The notes under the pieces were generated by a model. It had not been told where the DNA came from. It worked only from the letters and a program-made list of their open reading frames with translations, and did no database searches. From the NCBI GenBank assembly GCA_011316305.1, contig SAUG01000051.1, positions 1 to 51,818 of the forward strand: a stretch of DNA of 51,818 bases, in the 5' to 3' direction. Each line of letters opens with the position of its first letter. The stretch's first letter is position 1. Shown here piece after piece: positions 35,642 to 45,012 of the stretch. The stretch comes from Rusavskia elegans (taxonomy: Eukaryota > Ascomycota > Lecanoromycetes > Teloschistales > Teloschistaceae). Both the position numbers and the translations under genes were made by a program.

Positions 35642-36721
35642 ATGGAATACCCGCGGCAGCCTGTTCTAGACCCTGATGATTACCCAATTCCTGTCATAGA
35701 ACCACAGCTCAAGCCCTACCATGCTCCTAGCTACGGCCGCCGCCTCATCTACCTCAAGGAATACGTAACAGAATTCAAGAACGGTGTCCACTACCCTCCG
35801 GTCTGCCCGGGCGTTGATCCACCTGGTGCCTGTCGGCCATGCATCGAATTTTGCCTTCACGTGATGGCGGATCTGCTTGGGAAGCTCCTCAGCACTGCGC
35901 CTTCATCTGATCTCCCTACCGAGTTCTACGATCTGACAAAACTCGAAGGCCTCTCGAGAGACTTCTTCATGGTCGAAGGGAATCTGGGAGGATGGGTTTG
36001 GCTCCTCATTGATCGCAAACTTCTATCTTTGGAGGGATCGCGACTGGCGAAGGAGATGTCGATAAAGCCTTGGCGAGACGAGGGCCGAATATCTTTTGTG
36101 GAGCGCCCAATGGGGTATGAGTATTTGCAAGAACTCAAAAAGAGGAAGAGGTCCATTAGAAGGACATTGGCGGAGGTAATCAAGGACTTGGGAGCTGTGC
36201 CCCAGAGTTGTTCGGACTGCCTGATTTCAGAAATGTTGGCTGCGGGTATCCCGGTTGATGCAGTCGTCACGGCCCTCGAAGAAACTCTCGATATTGATGT
36301 GCAGCTGGTACCGGATTCCAATGACTCAGAAGTGCAAGAGGTCGTTGACTTCGAAGAGGGTCTTATATCCAATCACTTAGGGGTAGCGTCTATCGAAGAA
36401 GTCGATATAGCCCCTGCACCTACTCCCACGGAAGGCATTACCGATACCGAGTCTGGTGAAGATGCTCAATCGTGGTCCTCAGAGCCCCCTCGCCTGGACC
36501 TCAATGAAGTCGAAAAGACCCCTGACAAAATCAGCGCACCAGCGTCATCCGGACCGGTGGATGATAGTATGGAAATCAGTTCTCGCGAAGGGTCGACTTC
36601 ACCCCTTCAAAACACTCAGGGTTCAGTCTTCGATTTCGCTGACCGAGACTCAAATTACGGGAATGCACCAGCATCGCCCGGACTAGTGGATGACAGTATC
36701 GAAAATGGTCCTCACGAATAG
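35642..36721 (+). CDS. acidic repeat-containing hypothetical protein, 359 aa
   Basis: The ATG at 35642 is in a good context (ACCCATGG) and starts MEYPRQPVLDPDDYP. I do not recognise the family. Residues 1-230 look globular, with Trp-rich GGWVWLLIDRKLLSL and a Lys/Arg helix (LKKRKRSIRRTLAEVIKDLG). The C-terminal 130 residues are acidic and disordered, with a repeat of roughly 43 residues (APAS.GPVDDSMEIS...DRDSNYGN). The frame ends at a TAG at 36719-36721 in the middle of a repeat unit, yet stays open with similar repeats for 83 more codons, to 36970. Either a stop mutation has shortened the gene or the segment is joined by an intron I cannot see. No signal peptide or membrane segment. Confidence 0.6.
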   Translation: MEYPRQPVLDPDDYPIPVIEPQLKPYHAPSYGRRLIYLKEYVTEFKNGVHYPPVCPGVDPPGACRPCIEFCLHVMADLLGKLLSTAPSSDLPTEFYDLTKLEGLSRDFFMVEGNLGGWVWLLIDRKLLSLEGSRLAKEMSIKPWRDEGRISFVERPMGYEYLQELKKRKRSIRRTLAEVIKDLGAVPQSCSDCLISEMLAAGIPVDAVVTALEETLDIDVQLVPDSNDSEVQEVVDFEEGLISNHLGVASIEEVDIAPAPTPTEGITDTESGEDAQSWSSEPPRLDLNEVEKTPDKISAPASSGPVDDSMEISSREGSTSPLQNTQGSVFDFADRDSNYGNAPASPGLVDDSIENGPHE

Positions 36722-36835
36722 CCGGCTACAGCCATCCAGAGCTCTGGCGGCCTGGATATGGACATCGTCGACCGAGACTTAGACTGCGAAAGTGCGCCAG
36801 TGGCTCCCACAACGTTAGAACCGACTGTTGACGAA
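36527..36835 (+). repeat. degenerate ~43-codon tandem repeat
   Basis: Coding repeats with the pattern APASxGxVDDSxE ... DRDxxxxxAP occur around 36535, 36667 and, beyond the TAG, 36794. Divergence between the copies is substantial, so the expansion is not recent. Confidence 0.5.
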
Positions 36836-36970
36836 GAAGAGCTGGTGGAAGATGCTTTCTTCACCTCTCGGAAGCGTACTGGCCTGGTATTCTATGTGAT
36901 TGAGAGAGAGCCCAGCGAAGTGCGAGCACCAGCGCCCCCGCAGCTAAGAGCTGGACGTTGGCACTGCTAG
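36722..36970 (+). other. in-frame continuation beyond the TAG stop
   Basis: The same reading frame as the acidic repeat gene remains open here and encodes a further repeat unit (MDIVDRDLDCESAPVAP) and a short tail ending in RAGRWHC. It supports the view that the TAG at 36719 is premature. Confidence 0.45.
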
Positions 36971-39485
36971 ATCGAGCATTGGGTAGCAATGTATGCATGG
37001 AGGAATCGTGGTTCAGCTAGTCTCGGCTTTTCGAAGGGCAAGTTGGGTGTCATTGGTTTTGATGCCGAAGGGGTTGATCAAATAGATTTTCAAGAATCAA
37101 GTTTTCAGTATTCCCACGTGACTTGTACCCCTTGCATGAGGCCAAGAATTATTCAGGGTTTGAGTCATCGTGTTCAAATCCATAGTGAGAAAGATGACTC
37201 CCCTCTTCTCAACGGCATCTTGACGTCCGAACACATCTCGAAAACCTCAATTGCAGTACTCGTGCATTTTTATGTTTGCCGCGTACGTGGACTATACCAA
37301 TATAACATCCAGCACTATTTGTCAGCCATAGGACCCTCTGCTATTACATCTGGGCGGACTCCGTCCCCATCGCAACGATCGTCGCAGTCGCTCTCATCCT
37401 CTCATGTACACTGTGCGACCGCTGTCTCGTGAATCATGGATGAAACACTCCCGTCCGCTGAAAGGGAAACTTATATTCATTACGGCATCATAATCCTGGA
37501 GGGCCTTGTTGCGGTTTACGCTAGTTTCAAAATATATGGTGCTTGTCGGATCACGGTGGAGTCAATGTCTTGACACTGGGAAGAGTTATACAGGATGGGT
37601 GATTCCAGAGCTTTGAACTATACACAGAGCTTCCGCTACTTCTGCAGCTTTAACGACCCAGGGCACATGGCCGGGCCGCGTCGAGACTCGAGGGAGTCAC
37701 AATATCGAGTATGCCATTGGGAAAGGGGATGTAGGGGGAATTGGATTATATTTTTCAAGGTCGTCGTCGCTTTTTACCATATAATCTATTTCGTGCGATC
37801 TTTGCCCAAGGTCAGTGCAGACGAGCTTTTCATCGATGATACTCTGAGTAAGACAGTAGGCCATGCTATCGATGTTCTACCAATACCATCTTGACCGGAA
37901 AGCGTCGGAGGAAACTCATGGCTCTGGATCCAGACCAAGCAATGATGGTGTGGAAAAGAATGACATCGTACGGCAACAGCAAGAGATGGCCGAAGTCTTC
38001 CACATCGATAACTGCACGCTTGATCAAGAAGCTGGATCAAGATCGGCGACAGACGTCGTGAGCTATATATTGGTTGTAGGATGACCCCGAAGGGTGTACC
38101 TGTGTTACGTCTCTGGGCTATGTGTGGGTTCCCTGTTTGTCGGTCCTGTGGCATGTGCATTGTGTAAGCTATGAAAGGAGGCGGCAAGGACAATAGAGAA
38201 GTGTAATATAGAAAAGGCGTTCGGCAACTCCATTTATGACTTGGTTTTATACGTGGAACTAATGTATACGCCTGCACCCAAAATACAGCATCCATGTCAT
38301 GCACAGCCGGCACCCCTTGCTGCACGCTCCAGCCCATATTCATCACAACCCCTGAGAAGTTCACCAAAGCATCTGCATCATGGCCCTCTTTCCAAGATTC
38401 AGGAAACCCTTCAGTCAACCAGTTGAGGAAAAGCTATGATCTATCGCCAACTCAACATAACTGTTCTACTTAATGTACTATGGGACTATGTTAGGACTCC
38501 TTCCCACACTCTGTACCAAGCTCGCAAAACGCTTGTAATTCTCTAGCTTTTGCAGTCCCACGGCACCATCAAATTACTCTATGTCGGTCCTCTAGTTGGT
38601 GAATATCATCCACATAACCAATCAAGTCTTTCGCCGCTCGCCCGTGATACTTGTCGATGGCAGTCGAAGACCACGCCCGAGGACATTGAACTCGCTGGAA
38701 TACGTTGGCAGTACTCTCTCTTCGTACTTGGGGGCCGAAATCTTCATCCTCGTGTGGCTGGTTTGCCATCCGTCAACGTCCGATAGTCCAAGACGTTCAA
38801 TGGTTTTGATAGTCGTGGGGATAACATCCATTTTGATCAAGGTGAGTCTCTGGGTCAGCAGAATGGTGGACAATATACCACACAGGTCCACACGAGGTAC
38901 TGAGGTGGAAAATATATTTTCGCTTTCATACGGTACCATTCTCACGACGACCAACCGATATACTGTTTCCGCCCCGGCGATGCTGCATTCGCTGCCGTGG
39001 AGAAGATAGTGCAGGGCATTGAAGGAGGAGGTTATCGTGAGAAGCTTGAGTGCCACATGCAAGAGGATCTGGCCGCGCGTCCTGGCTGGGATCCGGAGGA
39101 CATGTCTAAGGGTCAAGACATATCGGCATAAGAGACACAATGATGTACAGCACACAGAAGGCACCGAGATGATGGATCCTCCTCACATGCCCTCGCTGCA
39201 TATCAGGACCACGAAGGGCACAATGGTCGATTTGTAGTCGAATAGTAGATTCAATCTCTGCTTCTCGAGCACGGTTCTGCTTGCTTACTGCGTATCACCT
39301 GGGATATGAAGAAAGTCGAGACTTCCTTTTGATCTATACACCATGGCACCGCCACAACTCTCATATATTGCAAGCCCATTGCAAGCTCCTGCATATCCTT
39401 TGAAATCGTGACTCATACACAACAGCACTCGCATCACCACCCTCAGGATTGCCTTTCGTCACGAGCACACAAAGCTTGCCAAAGC
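36971..39485. other. possible decayed genes, none resolved
   Basis: Fragments that look protein-like occur without a continuous gene. A plus-strand frame from an ATG at 37438 (MDETLPSAERETYIHYG) ends after 45 codons. A hydrophobic segment lies near 37741-37800. A plus frame over 38695-38837 contains a membrane-like LGAEIFILVWLV stretch. A plus frame open over 38904-39131 reads YCFRPGDAAFAAVEKIVQ and ends in a stop. On the minus strand 38622-39164 is also open. I could not link these with splice sites, so no gene is called. Confidence 0.3.
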
Positions 39486-40917
39486 CTAATCGCAAATGGC
39501 CGCGACAAAAGCATCATCTTGCGAGTTCATAGTGCAGGTTGAGACGCTACTATGCTGTCCCGCTTCCGTGCTGGTCGTGTGACCAGCGGATGATGGCTCG
39601 GCGAGGATTTCGTCGGTGTGGGGCGATGCTGGCTCAGGTGTGGTATGCTTCATAAGTACCATTTGATCACTGTCCTCCTCGGACCCTTCCCACTCATTCT
39701 CCAATCTGGTAATGGAGCTCACCTCTTTGACTCAGTAAGAGATCGTCTTGAAGGAGGTGCATCAGGATCGCCACCTATCATCAACTTCAGCCATTGCCTG
39801 TGCGAGATAATGTTTACGAGCGTATATTTCACGCACCTTGATCAAGAACCCAAGTCCTACACAGAATAAAAGCAACGCTATCGTCACTCGCATCGATAGG
39901 CTCCAAGGTTCTAAACAGCCTCTTCCCCACGCACACTTATCTGCACACCGGTCGAGAAGCTGCTTCGACTCTGTATAGCCAGCAAGATCCTGCTTATACG
40001 CTTCCTGACAGAGTGCAAGCTTCTGCTTGATCGTCCTACAGAGACGAAGCGTTTCGGTTTTCAAATTCTCACAGGCACTGAACGTTTGATTGTTCGACTT
40101 CGCACAGAAATATGTACAAAGATCAAGAGCTTTTCGATTCATCTCCTCGCAGAGCACAAGTGTTTGGGTTTCCTTGCCTGCACACTGAGCGTGGAGTTGC
40201 TTTTCCACGTCCTGGTAGACAGCAAGCGCTTTCTTTTTCGTAGTGGCGCAGATCGCATCGATTTTCGATTGTGGCAGAACCCTATCTGTAATATTGCGGA
40301 AGCTGCAGCAAATATGTTCCTTTTGAAGTGACCATACCAGCTTCCAGTTGCCCTTGTACGATCCTTGCCAATGTTCGTAAAGCTGGGTTGTGTGGAGGTC
40401 GAAGAAGTTCTTGAAGTGTAGGTAGATGACCTTAATCAGAGACTTTCAATCGAGAGATGTAGGAGAAGCTGAAACGACTTCCAGGACGATAGCGGCAGCT
40501 GAGCGGTACGCGGCCTAGTGTAGAGTTCTTGTAGATGAGATACTGCCGGGCCGGAAACAGCATAAACAGTAAGAGACACGACAGTGACTGCTGGTGGTCC
40601 GAGAGGAAGCATATGTTCCTTCGACAAGAGATTCTTGCCATGAGATTAGTATTGACATCTGTGAAATTGAGCAGGCAGGACGGACACAGCGACACTAGCA
40701 GGAATCATCCCCGTCTATGCAATCCGTTAGCCAGGACAAGATGATTTCGCACACTGGGCCCAAATCTACATACAAGTGTCAGCAACCCGGTCATTACCGT
40801 TCATTGAACTATGGTAGGATAACCTTGAGCGATGTTAAGGAGACTGACGCATATGATACCGGGGAATAACTCGCGAAGGAAAGCAAAAAGCAACTCGGGA
40901 TTGTCTGGAGGGTCCAT
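39486..40917 (-). pseudogene. tetraspanin-like paralogue, apparently frameshifted
   Basis: This is a second copy of the neighbouring tetraspanin-like gene. The ATG at 40917 gives MDPPDNPELLFAFLRELFPG, then a helix-rich segment (PPAVTVVSLTVYAVSG). The frame breaks near 40437: the reading SIES-stop must shift to continue as LIKVIYLHFKNFFDL. After the break the extracellular loop carries HICCSFRNI, where the usual CCG is CCS, and many Cys. The last membrane helix is VTIALLLFCVGLGFLIK, and a probable C-terminal exon lies at 39723-39486 (RLENEWEGSEEDSDQ). The shift could be a sequencing error, so loss of function is likely but not certain. Confidence 0.5.
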
Positions 40918-40966
40918 CTTTGATGCTGTCAGTCCTCCTAGAAAGCCATCCGATCATAAAGGGCCT

Positions 40967-41030
40967 GGAGAGGCGGGCTATCCATGCAAGGGGTATGTAT
41001 GGTTTAGGCTGCAGAGACTTTTTGCAGGGA
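40967..41030 (-). promoter_or_regulatory. conserved upstream block, copy 2
   Basis: On the minus strand this block reads CTCTGCAGCCT, five variable bases, then ATACATACCCCTTGCATGG and CCTCTCCA, ending about 50 nt before the ATG at 40917. The same string stands before the paralogous gene. Confidence 0.45.
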
Positions 41031-41184
41031 AGTCTCGTGTACACTCTTGCACCTCGATGTCCGATCATTGAATGGAATTAGAGATACCTTTCCTTTTCTT
41101 AAAATACACCTGTCTGCTTTCATTACCGCATCCTTGTGACAAATTGGTTTTCGGCGAGCTAAATCGCCCGCATGACAGTCACGC

Positions 41185-42310
41185 TTATACCTGAGCTCCT
41201 CGCATTGTGAAAGCATGTCTTGATGAAAGACCCTGGCATCTCGTATTGGAGCTTCGCCCAGCCTCATCATCATCTTGGACTAGAGTTCCACGGTCGACCA
41301 TTGTTGTAGCCACACCTCGGTCGTCGTCCTTCCGAGTTACTTCCTGCCCATCCACCGGTCTCGCTGGTGTGACAGGAGTTTTATTTCCCAAGGGGACGGT
41401 CTTGTGATGAAGGTGTATTAGTACTATAACCTACTTAGATCAACCAGTTCTGGCGCCACACGTCTCGGACATCGGTATTCTACCTACCTTGATCAATAAA
41501 CCGACCCCTATAGCCAGCATCAGCCATGCCATGAACCATTGGAGAGATCGGCTCCAAGGCTCCGAGCAGCCTTTCTGCCATGTACATCTGGCCGCACAGT
41601 TGGCAGAATATCGCTCCTTGTTTACATAAGTCGTATGGTTTTGCCTATGCATCTCCGTACAATCCGCAAGGTATTGCTTGATGCCTGGAATCTCACAGAG
41701 GGTAGCAGATAGCGGGTTATTTGTTCTTGCACAGAGACCAAGTGTTTGACTGTCCAAGTTCCCACAAACAGCATGGAGTTGCTTGGCCGTCTCCGTGTGT
41801 TTGGCAACAATCTTTTGCTTCTCTTCCTCAGCACAAGACGCAGGGCCTTTTATTGGTGGGAAAACCATATCCCTTATATCCCGAAAGCCACAACAGTCGT
41901 ACTCTTCTTGAACCGACTCAATAAGTTGCCGATCGCCTTCGTACGAGTGCCTCCAGGATCCTTGAAGCCGAGCTGTGATGATGTCGGTCCGCTGTTGGAT
42001 ATAGAAAACTCCAAAGAGCACGGCTTGAATCGACATATTTATGGACTGGAGATGATATTGCCACGGCGTTAGAGGTGTTTGTAACGGGCGTGTACGAAAA
42101 TAGTACGAGTGAAGATCGAAGCCGAATTTGCCGGTGAGGCAGTAAACAACGAGATATGCGACATGGACTGCGCGCGGCAAAGGGGAGGTCAGGCAGTCTA
42201 GAGACCAAAGGAAGCTGCTGTGATGTCAGTATGTTGTATAGGCAAACGTTCGTTGCAGGTGACTTGACTAACCCAACGAGAGCAGTGTGGTAAATCTCAA
42301 TCTGTGACAT
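41185..42310 (-). CDS. tetraspanin-like membrane protein, 327 aa as modelled
   Basis: Exons 42310-42273, 42217-41488 and 41400-41185, with introns of 55 and 87 nt; the second has GTAGGT and a perfect TACTAAT branch site. Hydrophobic helices lie around AVHVAYLVVYCL and MSIQAVLFGVFYIQ, and a final one is FMAWLMLAIGVGLLIK. Between the last two is a Cys-rich loop that starts with YDCCGF at about residue 120, the tetraspanin CCG signature, followed by further paired Cys. Tetraspanins organise membrane protein patches; in fungi the Pls1 type acts in appressorium penetration, but this gene is only distantly similar. A first membrane helix is not clear, and the true start may be the ATG at 42497, which is preceded by the same upstream block as in the paralogue. 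The tail is polar and acidic. Confidence 0.55.
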
Positions 42311-42537
42311 TTTTCAGCCATTGTGGTCCCACGTGGAACCTGAAGGTGCGTACTGCTGTCACCAAGTGGTTCATTACTGTTCGCCTTCCCTGTGGTGTCG
42401 GTAGTCGAGCCCCAAATCTGATGGGGACCAGATCCAATAGAGCGATGGACGTCATGTGAGCATTGTAAACCCGCTCGAGGATGTTGTGAAAGTCCATCTT
42501 TGATTGGGTTGATCGTTCTGGAGATTGATCTGGTTTT

Positions 42538-42602
42538 GAGTGCTTGGAGAGGAGGGCAGCCCATGCAAGGGGTATGTATGCGTCAGGCTGCAGAGGCTTG
42601 TA
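42538..42602 (-). promoter_or_regulatory. conserved upstream block, copy 1
   Basis: The minus strand carries the same CTCTGCAGCCT and ATACATACCCCTTGCATGG strings as the block at 40967-41030, again about 45 nt upstream of an ATG that follows TCAAAG. Identity is about 80 percent over 60 nt by eye. It may be promoter, leader or undetected coding sequence. Confidence 0.45.
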
Positions 42603-43615
42603 CCACACAAGTGGGAAGGCGTCTACATTAGTTTCATGCACCAATCTCACGGTTGGAAAATCCACCATGTGCCTCTAGGTCTTCCATGATTATCATGCCA
42701 TGAGGTCTGGTTCATACATGCAATTACCGCTACAGATTACCATACTTATCGCTTCCACTCCAATAAGTCTCCTAGCCTGACGACGAGATGACATTGAGGA
42801 CTGCAGCGTGTACTCACGGTAAGTGAGGATACGATTAGTCCACTTCTGTAGTGATGGAGCCGTCTCAAGTCGGAAATATTGCGATGCCTGGTCTCGAAGC
42901 CTCCCGAGAATGGATCCGAAAGGGGTTGGTGAACGCCAGTAACATATCCCAAGACCGGACTCAAGCTTACAAGAGGATTGGGCTTCTTACGCTAGAGAGT
43001 AGGAGAAGTCACGAAGGCACTGTTTCTTGATCGGGATCTCCATGGTGTGGGGAGGAGAGGTTCATTGATCTGATATAGATATCAATGGGATCATGCAAGT
43101 GGGAAGTTAAAACCGCCCGAGGCGGATAGAATGTCACCACCGCAGGAATTTTGATTACAAAGGAGAGAATAGGAGGAAAGATCTTGGAGTTGTTAGATAT
43201 TCGATAGGTCGCTACGCTACAAAAAAGCAATCGTGACTGTAGACTACCAACAAATTTGCCATCTACGCATACCCATATCCAAGCCAAGCTGCTAGAAAAG
43301 GGATGGGGGGAAATGAGGCTGGAGAGGTGGAAAAGACTGAGACAGGAAGATCTGGAGACTAGCTTATTGAATGAATGTTCCATTTGTGAAGCAAACACCG
43401 AGGAATGACTGTGATCGTTGGAAAGAGAACGCTTACTGTTCCCCTGATCATCTCTCTGCATTTGACCTCCACGTGTTGAGGCCAAGGGCAGAGTGAGCCT
43501 GTTTTGGAACCGTCAGATGGGGTTATCGACAGGAATTTCAGGTGCTGACTTAATACAGCAGTATGGGAGGATTTTGCGAGGGGGTCTGTTGCACTTACAA
43601 CGTGTTATTTTATCC
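42603..43615. other. gene-free stretch
   Basis: A 158-codon minus-strand frame (43009-43485) is open, but it has no recognisable domain and a mixed composition, so I do not call it. Nothing else is seen. Confidence 0.4.
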
Positions 43616-43901
43616 TCAGCAATAGTAGCTGTCAAAGAATGCCGGCTCATCAGCCGGTCCCCTCTTCTTACTCTTCCTACCGCCCCCACAATAATGTTTG
43701 TCGAAAATATTGGGCACGGCTGGTGTTGCTGCCGTCTCAGTTCCACGGGCCGTGTTTTCGACGGCCTTCTTGTCGAGATCTGTGATTATCATTTGGAGTC
43801 TGGACAACGCTTTGAGGGTACACACCGGAGTAGTTGACTGGAGCTGACATGGAGAGGCTTGCCATAGCCACGAAGGCGGCCAAGACGTTTTGGAGATGCA
43901 T
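43616..43901 (-). CDS. small secreted protein, 79 aa, possible peptide precursor
   Basis: Exon 1 runs 43901-43826 and exon 2 43779-43616, joined by a 46 nt GTGTGT...CACAG intron. The first 20 residues are a textbook signal peptide (MHLQNVLAAFVAMASLSMSA). A Lys-Lys stands at 29-30 and a basic run RKSKKR at 60-65, a good Kex2-type site. Before the site is FDKHYC (51-56) and after it, at the very C-terminus, FDSYYC (74-79), so two similar tails flank the cleavage point. Without the intron the signal peptide frame ends early and the Cys-rich frame lacks a start, which argues for the splice. A UstYa-like gene lies 1.1 kb away, divergent. It may be a RiPP precursor, an effector or a small two-Cys secreted protein. 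No family is recognised. Confidence 0.5.
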
Positions 43902-44010
43902 GGTGAGAAATCCTCAGCGTGCTAGTCGAAAAGTGTCTCGGAATTGGTGGAGTTGATGGAGTGAGCTTGAAGTTCGGTCGAGCATGGTCTTCGTTGAGGA
44001 ATTTCGTGGT

Positions 44011-44018
44011 CTTATATC
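44011..44018 (-). promoter_or_regulatory. TATA-like element of the small secreted protein gene
   Basis: The minus strand reads GATATAAG about 110 nt upstream of the ATG at 43901, a fitting place for a TATA box. Confidence 0.3.
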
Positions 44019-44138
44019 AACTGGCGACGCTGTAAGACCTGAGCGGACAACCTGAGAAACAAGTTCGGCCGTTCGCCCTTCTTAGGACTATGGCAGCGCC
44101 GTCATGTTTGTTACACTAGGGTGCGAGAGCGCCTTGGT

Positions 44139-44471
44139 CTAGAAAGACCGATTGTAGCAAGCGCATTGTCTGTTGCAACCTCGTGTACTTGTCGAGATCC
44201 CTGCAGTCAAGACACGACGTCCAGACTCAGAATCCAGAACCTCTAGCATGCAGCATATTGCTTCGAATTGCAGGTGAGGTATCACTTGGTGGAACTGCTT
44301 CAACAAAGGAACCAATGGCATGAGGATTTCTGTGATCCCAGGGTGCTTATGGTTGCCCGGCAGGACCATTTGATGAGGTGGGCTCATTTGCCTTGATGGA
44401 TTCGTTGTACATTCCGTGTCGGTGCTTTGGTGCAGACGTTGGACATGGTTTTGTGTAAGGTTCCACGGCAT
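44139..44471 (-). CDS. doubtful small hypothetical protein, 110 aa
   Basis: I do not recognise this ORF. It has an ATG at 44471, a helical middle (ILMPLVPLLKQFHQVIPHL) and a Cys-rich end (CNRQCACYNRSF). It lies between the small secreted protein gene and the UstYa-like gene, where an undetected cluster gene would be expected, but no splice structure supports it. Confidence 0.2.
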   Translation of the reverse strand: MPWNLTQNHVQRLHQSTDTECTTNPSRQMSPPHQMVLPGNHKHPGITEILMPLVPLLKQFHQVIPHLQFEAICCMLEVLDSESGRRVLTAGISTSTRGCNRQCACYNRSF

Positions 44472-45012
44472 GAGTTCATCGCTTAAGCAGTCGATCAATC
44501 ACAGACTTCGGCGAGCTGCCTCTTGCTCCTGTACATTCAGCAGCTACGGGTTGCTCTCGTAGAACATCAGAAGCAACGCACTGCCATACACAAGCGAGGA
44601 GCACACAAGGCGATGGAATATAACGCGGTATCACCGCGACTGTCCTCACTGATCTGTGTTCTTGAGTGGTCGACTGAAGTATTATCACTTCTAGTGTATG
44701 ACAAGCACAGTACACCTTCCCCATTGGCAAAGACACTAATGAATACGGAAATCTAGACTCCTTGGCAAATGCGACGTTGATGGTGCAGTGTTCTCAGCAT
44801 ACGCGAAAGTTGCTGACGACTCCACTCGGAGATAGGGCTGGGCATCGATATTGTTGGTGTGTAATGCAATGAGACATCCTGGCCGGGCATCCGATCTGTC
44901 TTGGTGTAGGGTAGTTTAAGAATTGATCAGACGGAGTGTGGGGATTCCGGGTCGAAACCATCTCCTCTCCCTCTCGTCATTGTTTTCCGCTGGACGTGGA
45001 TGAATCCGGAGA

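Larger units (their letters stand above)
43902..45012. other. region between divergent secreted-protein and UstYa-like genes
   Basis: Besides the two promoters this 1.1 kb holds a doubtful minus-strand ORF (44139-44471) and a doubtful plus-strand ORF (44523-44756). Both look helical, and the opposite strands look equally protein-like, so neither strand is favoured. Confidence 0.4.

Noticed and set aside
37786..38418. Minus-strand ORF of 210 codons
   Set aside because: Its first 50 codons look protein-like, but the rest is low in structure, rich in Ser, Pro, His and Cys, with no homologous motif and no convincing start or splice context.
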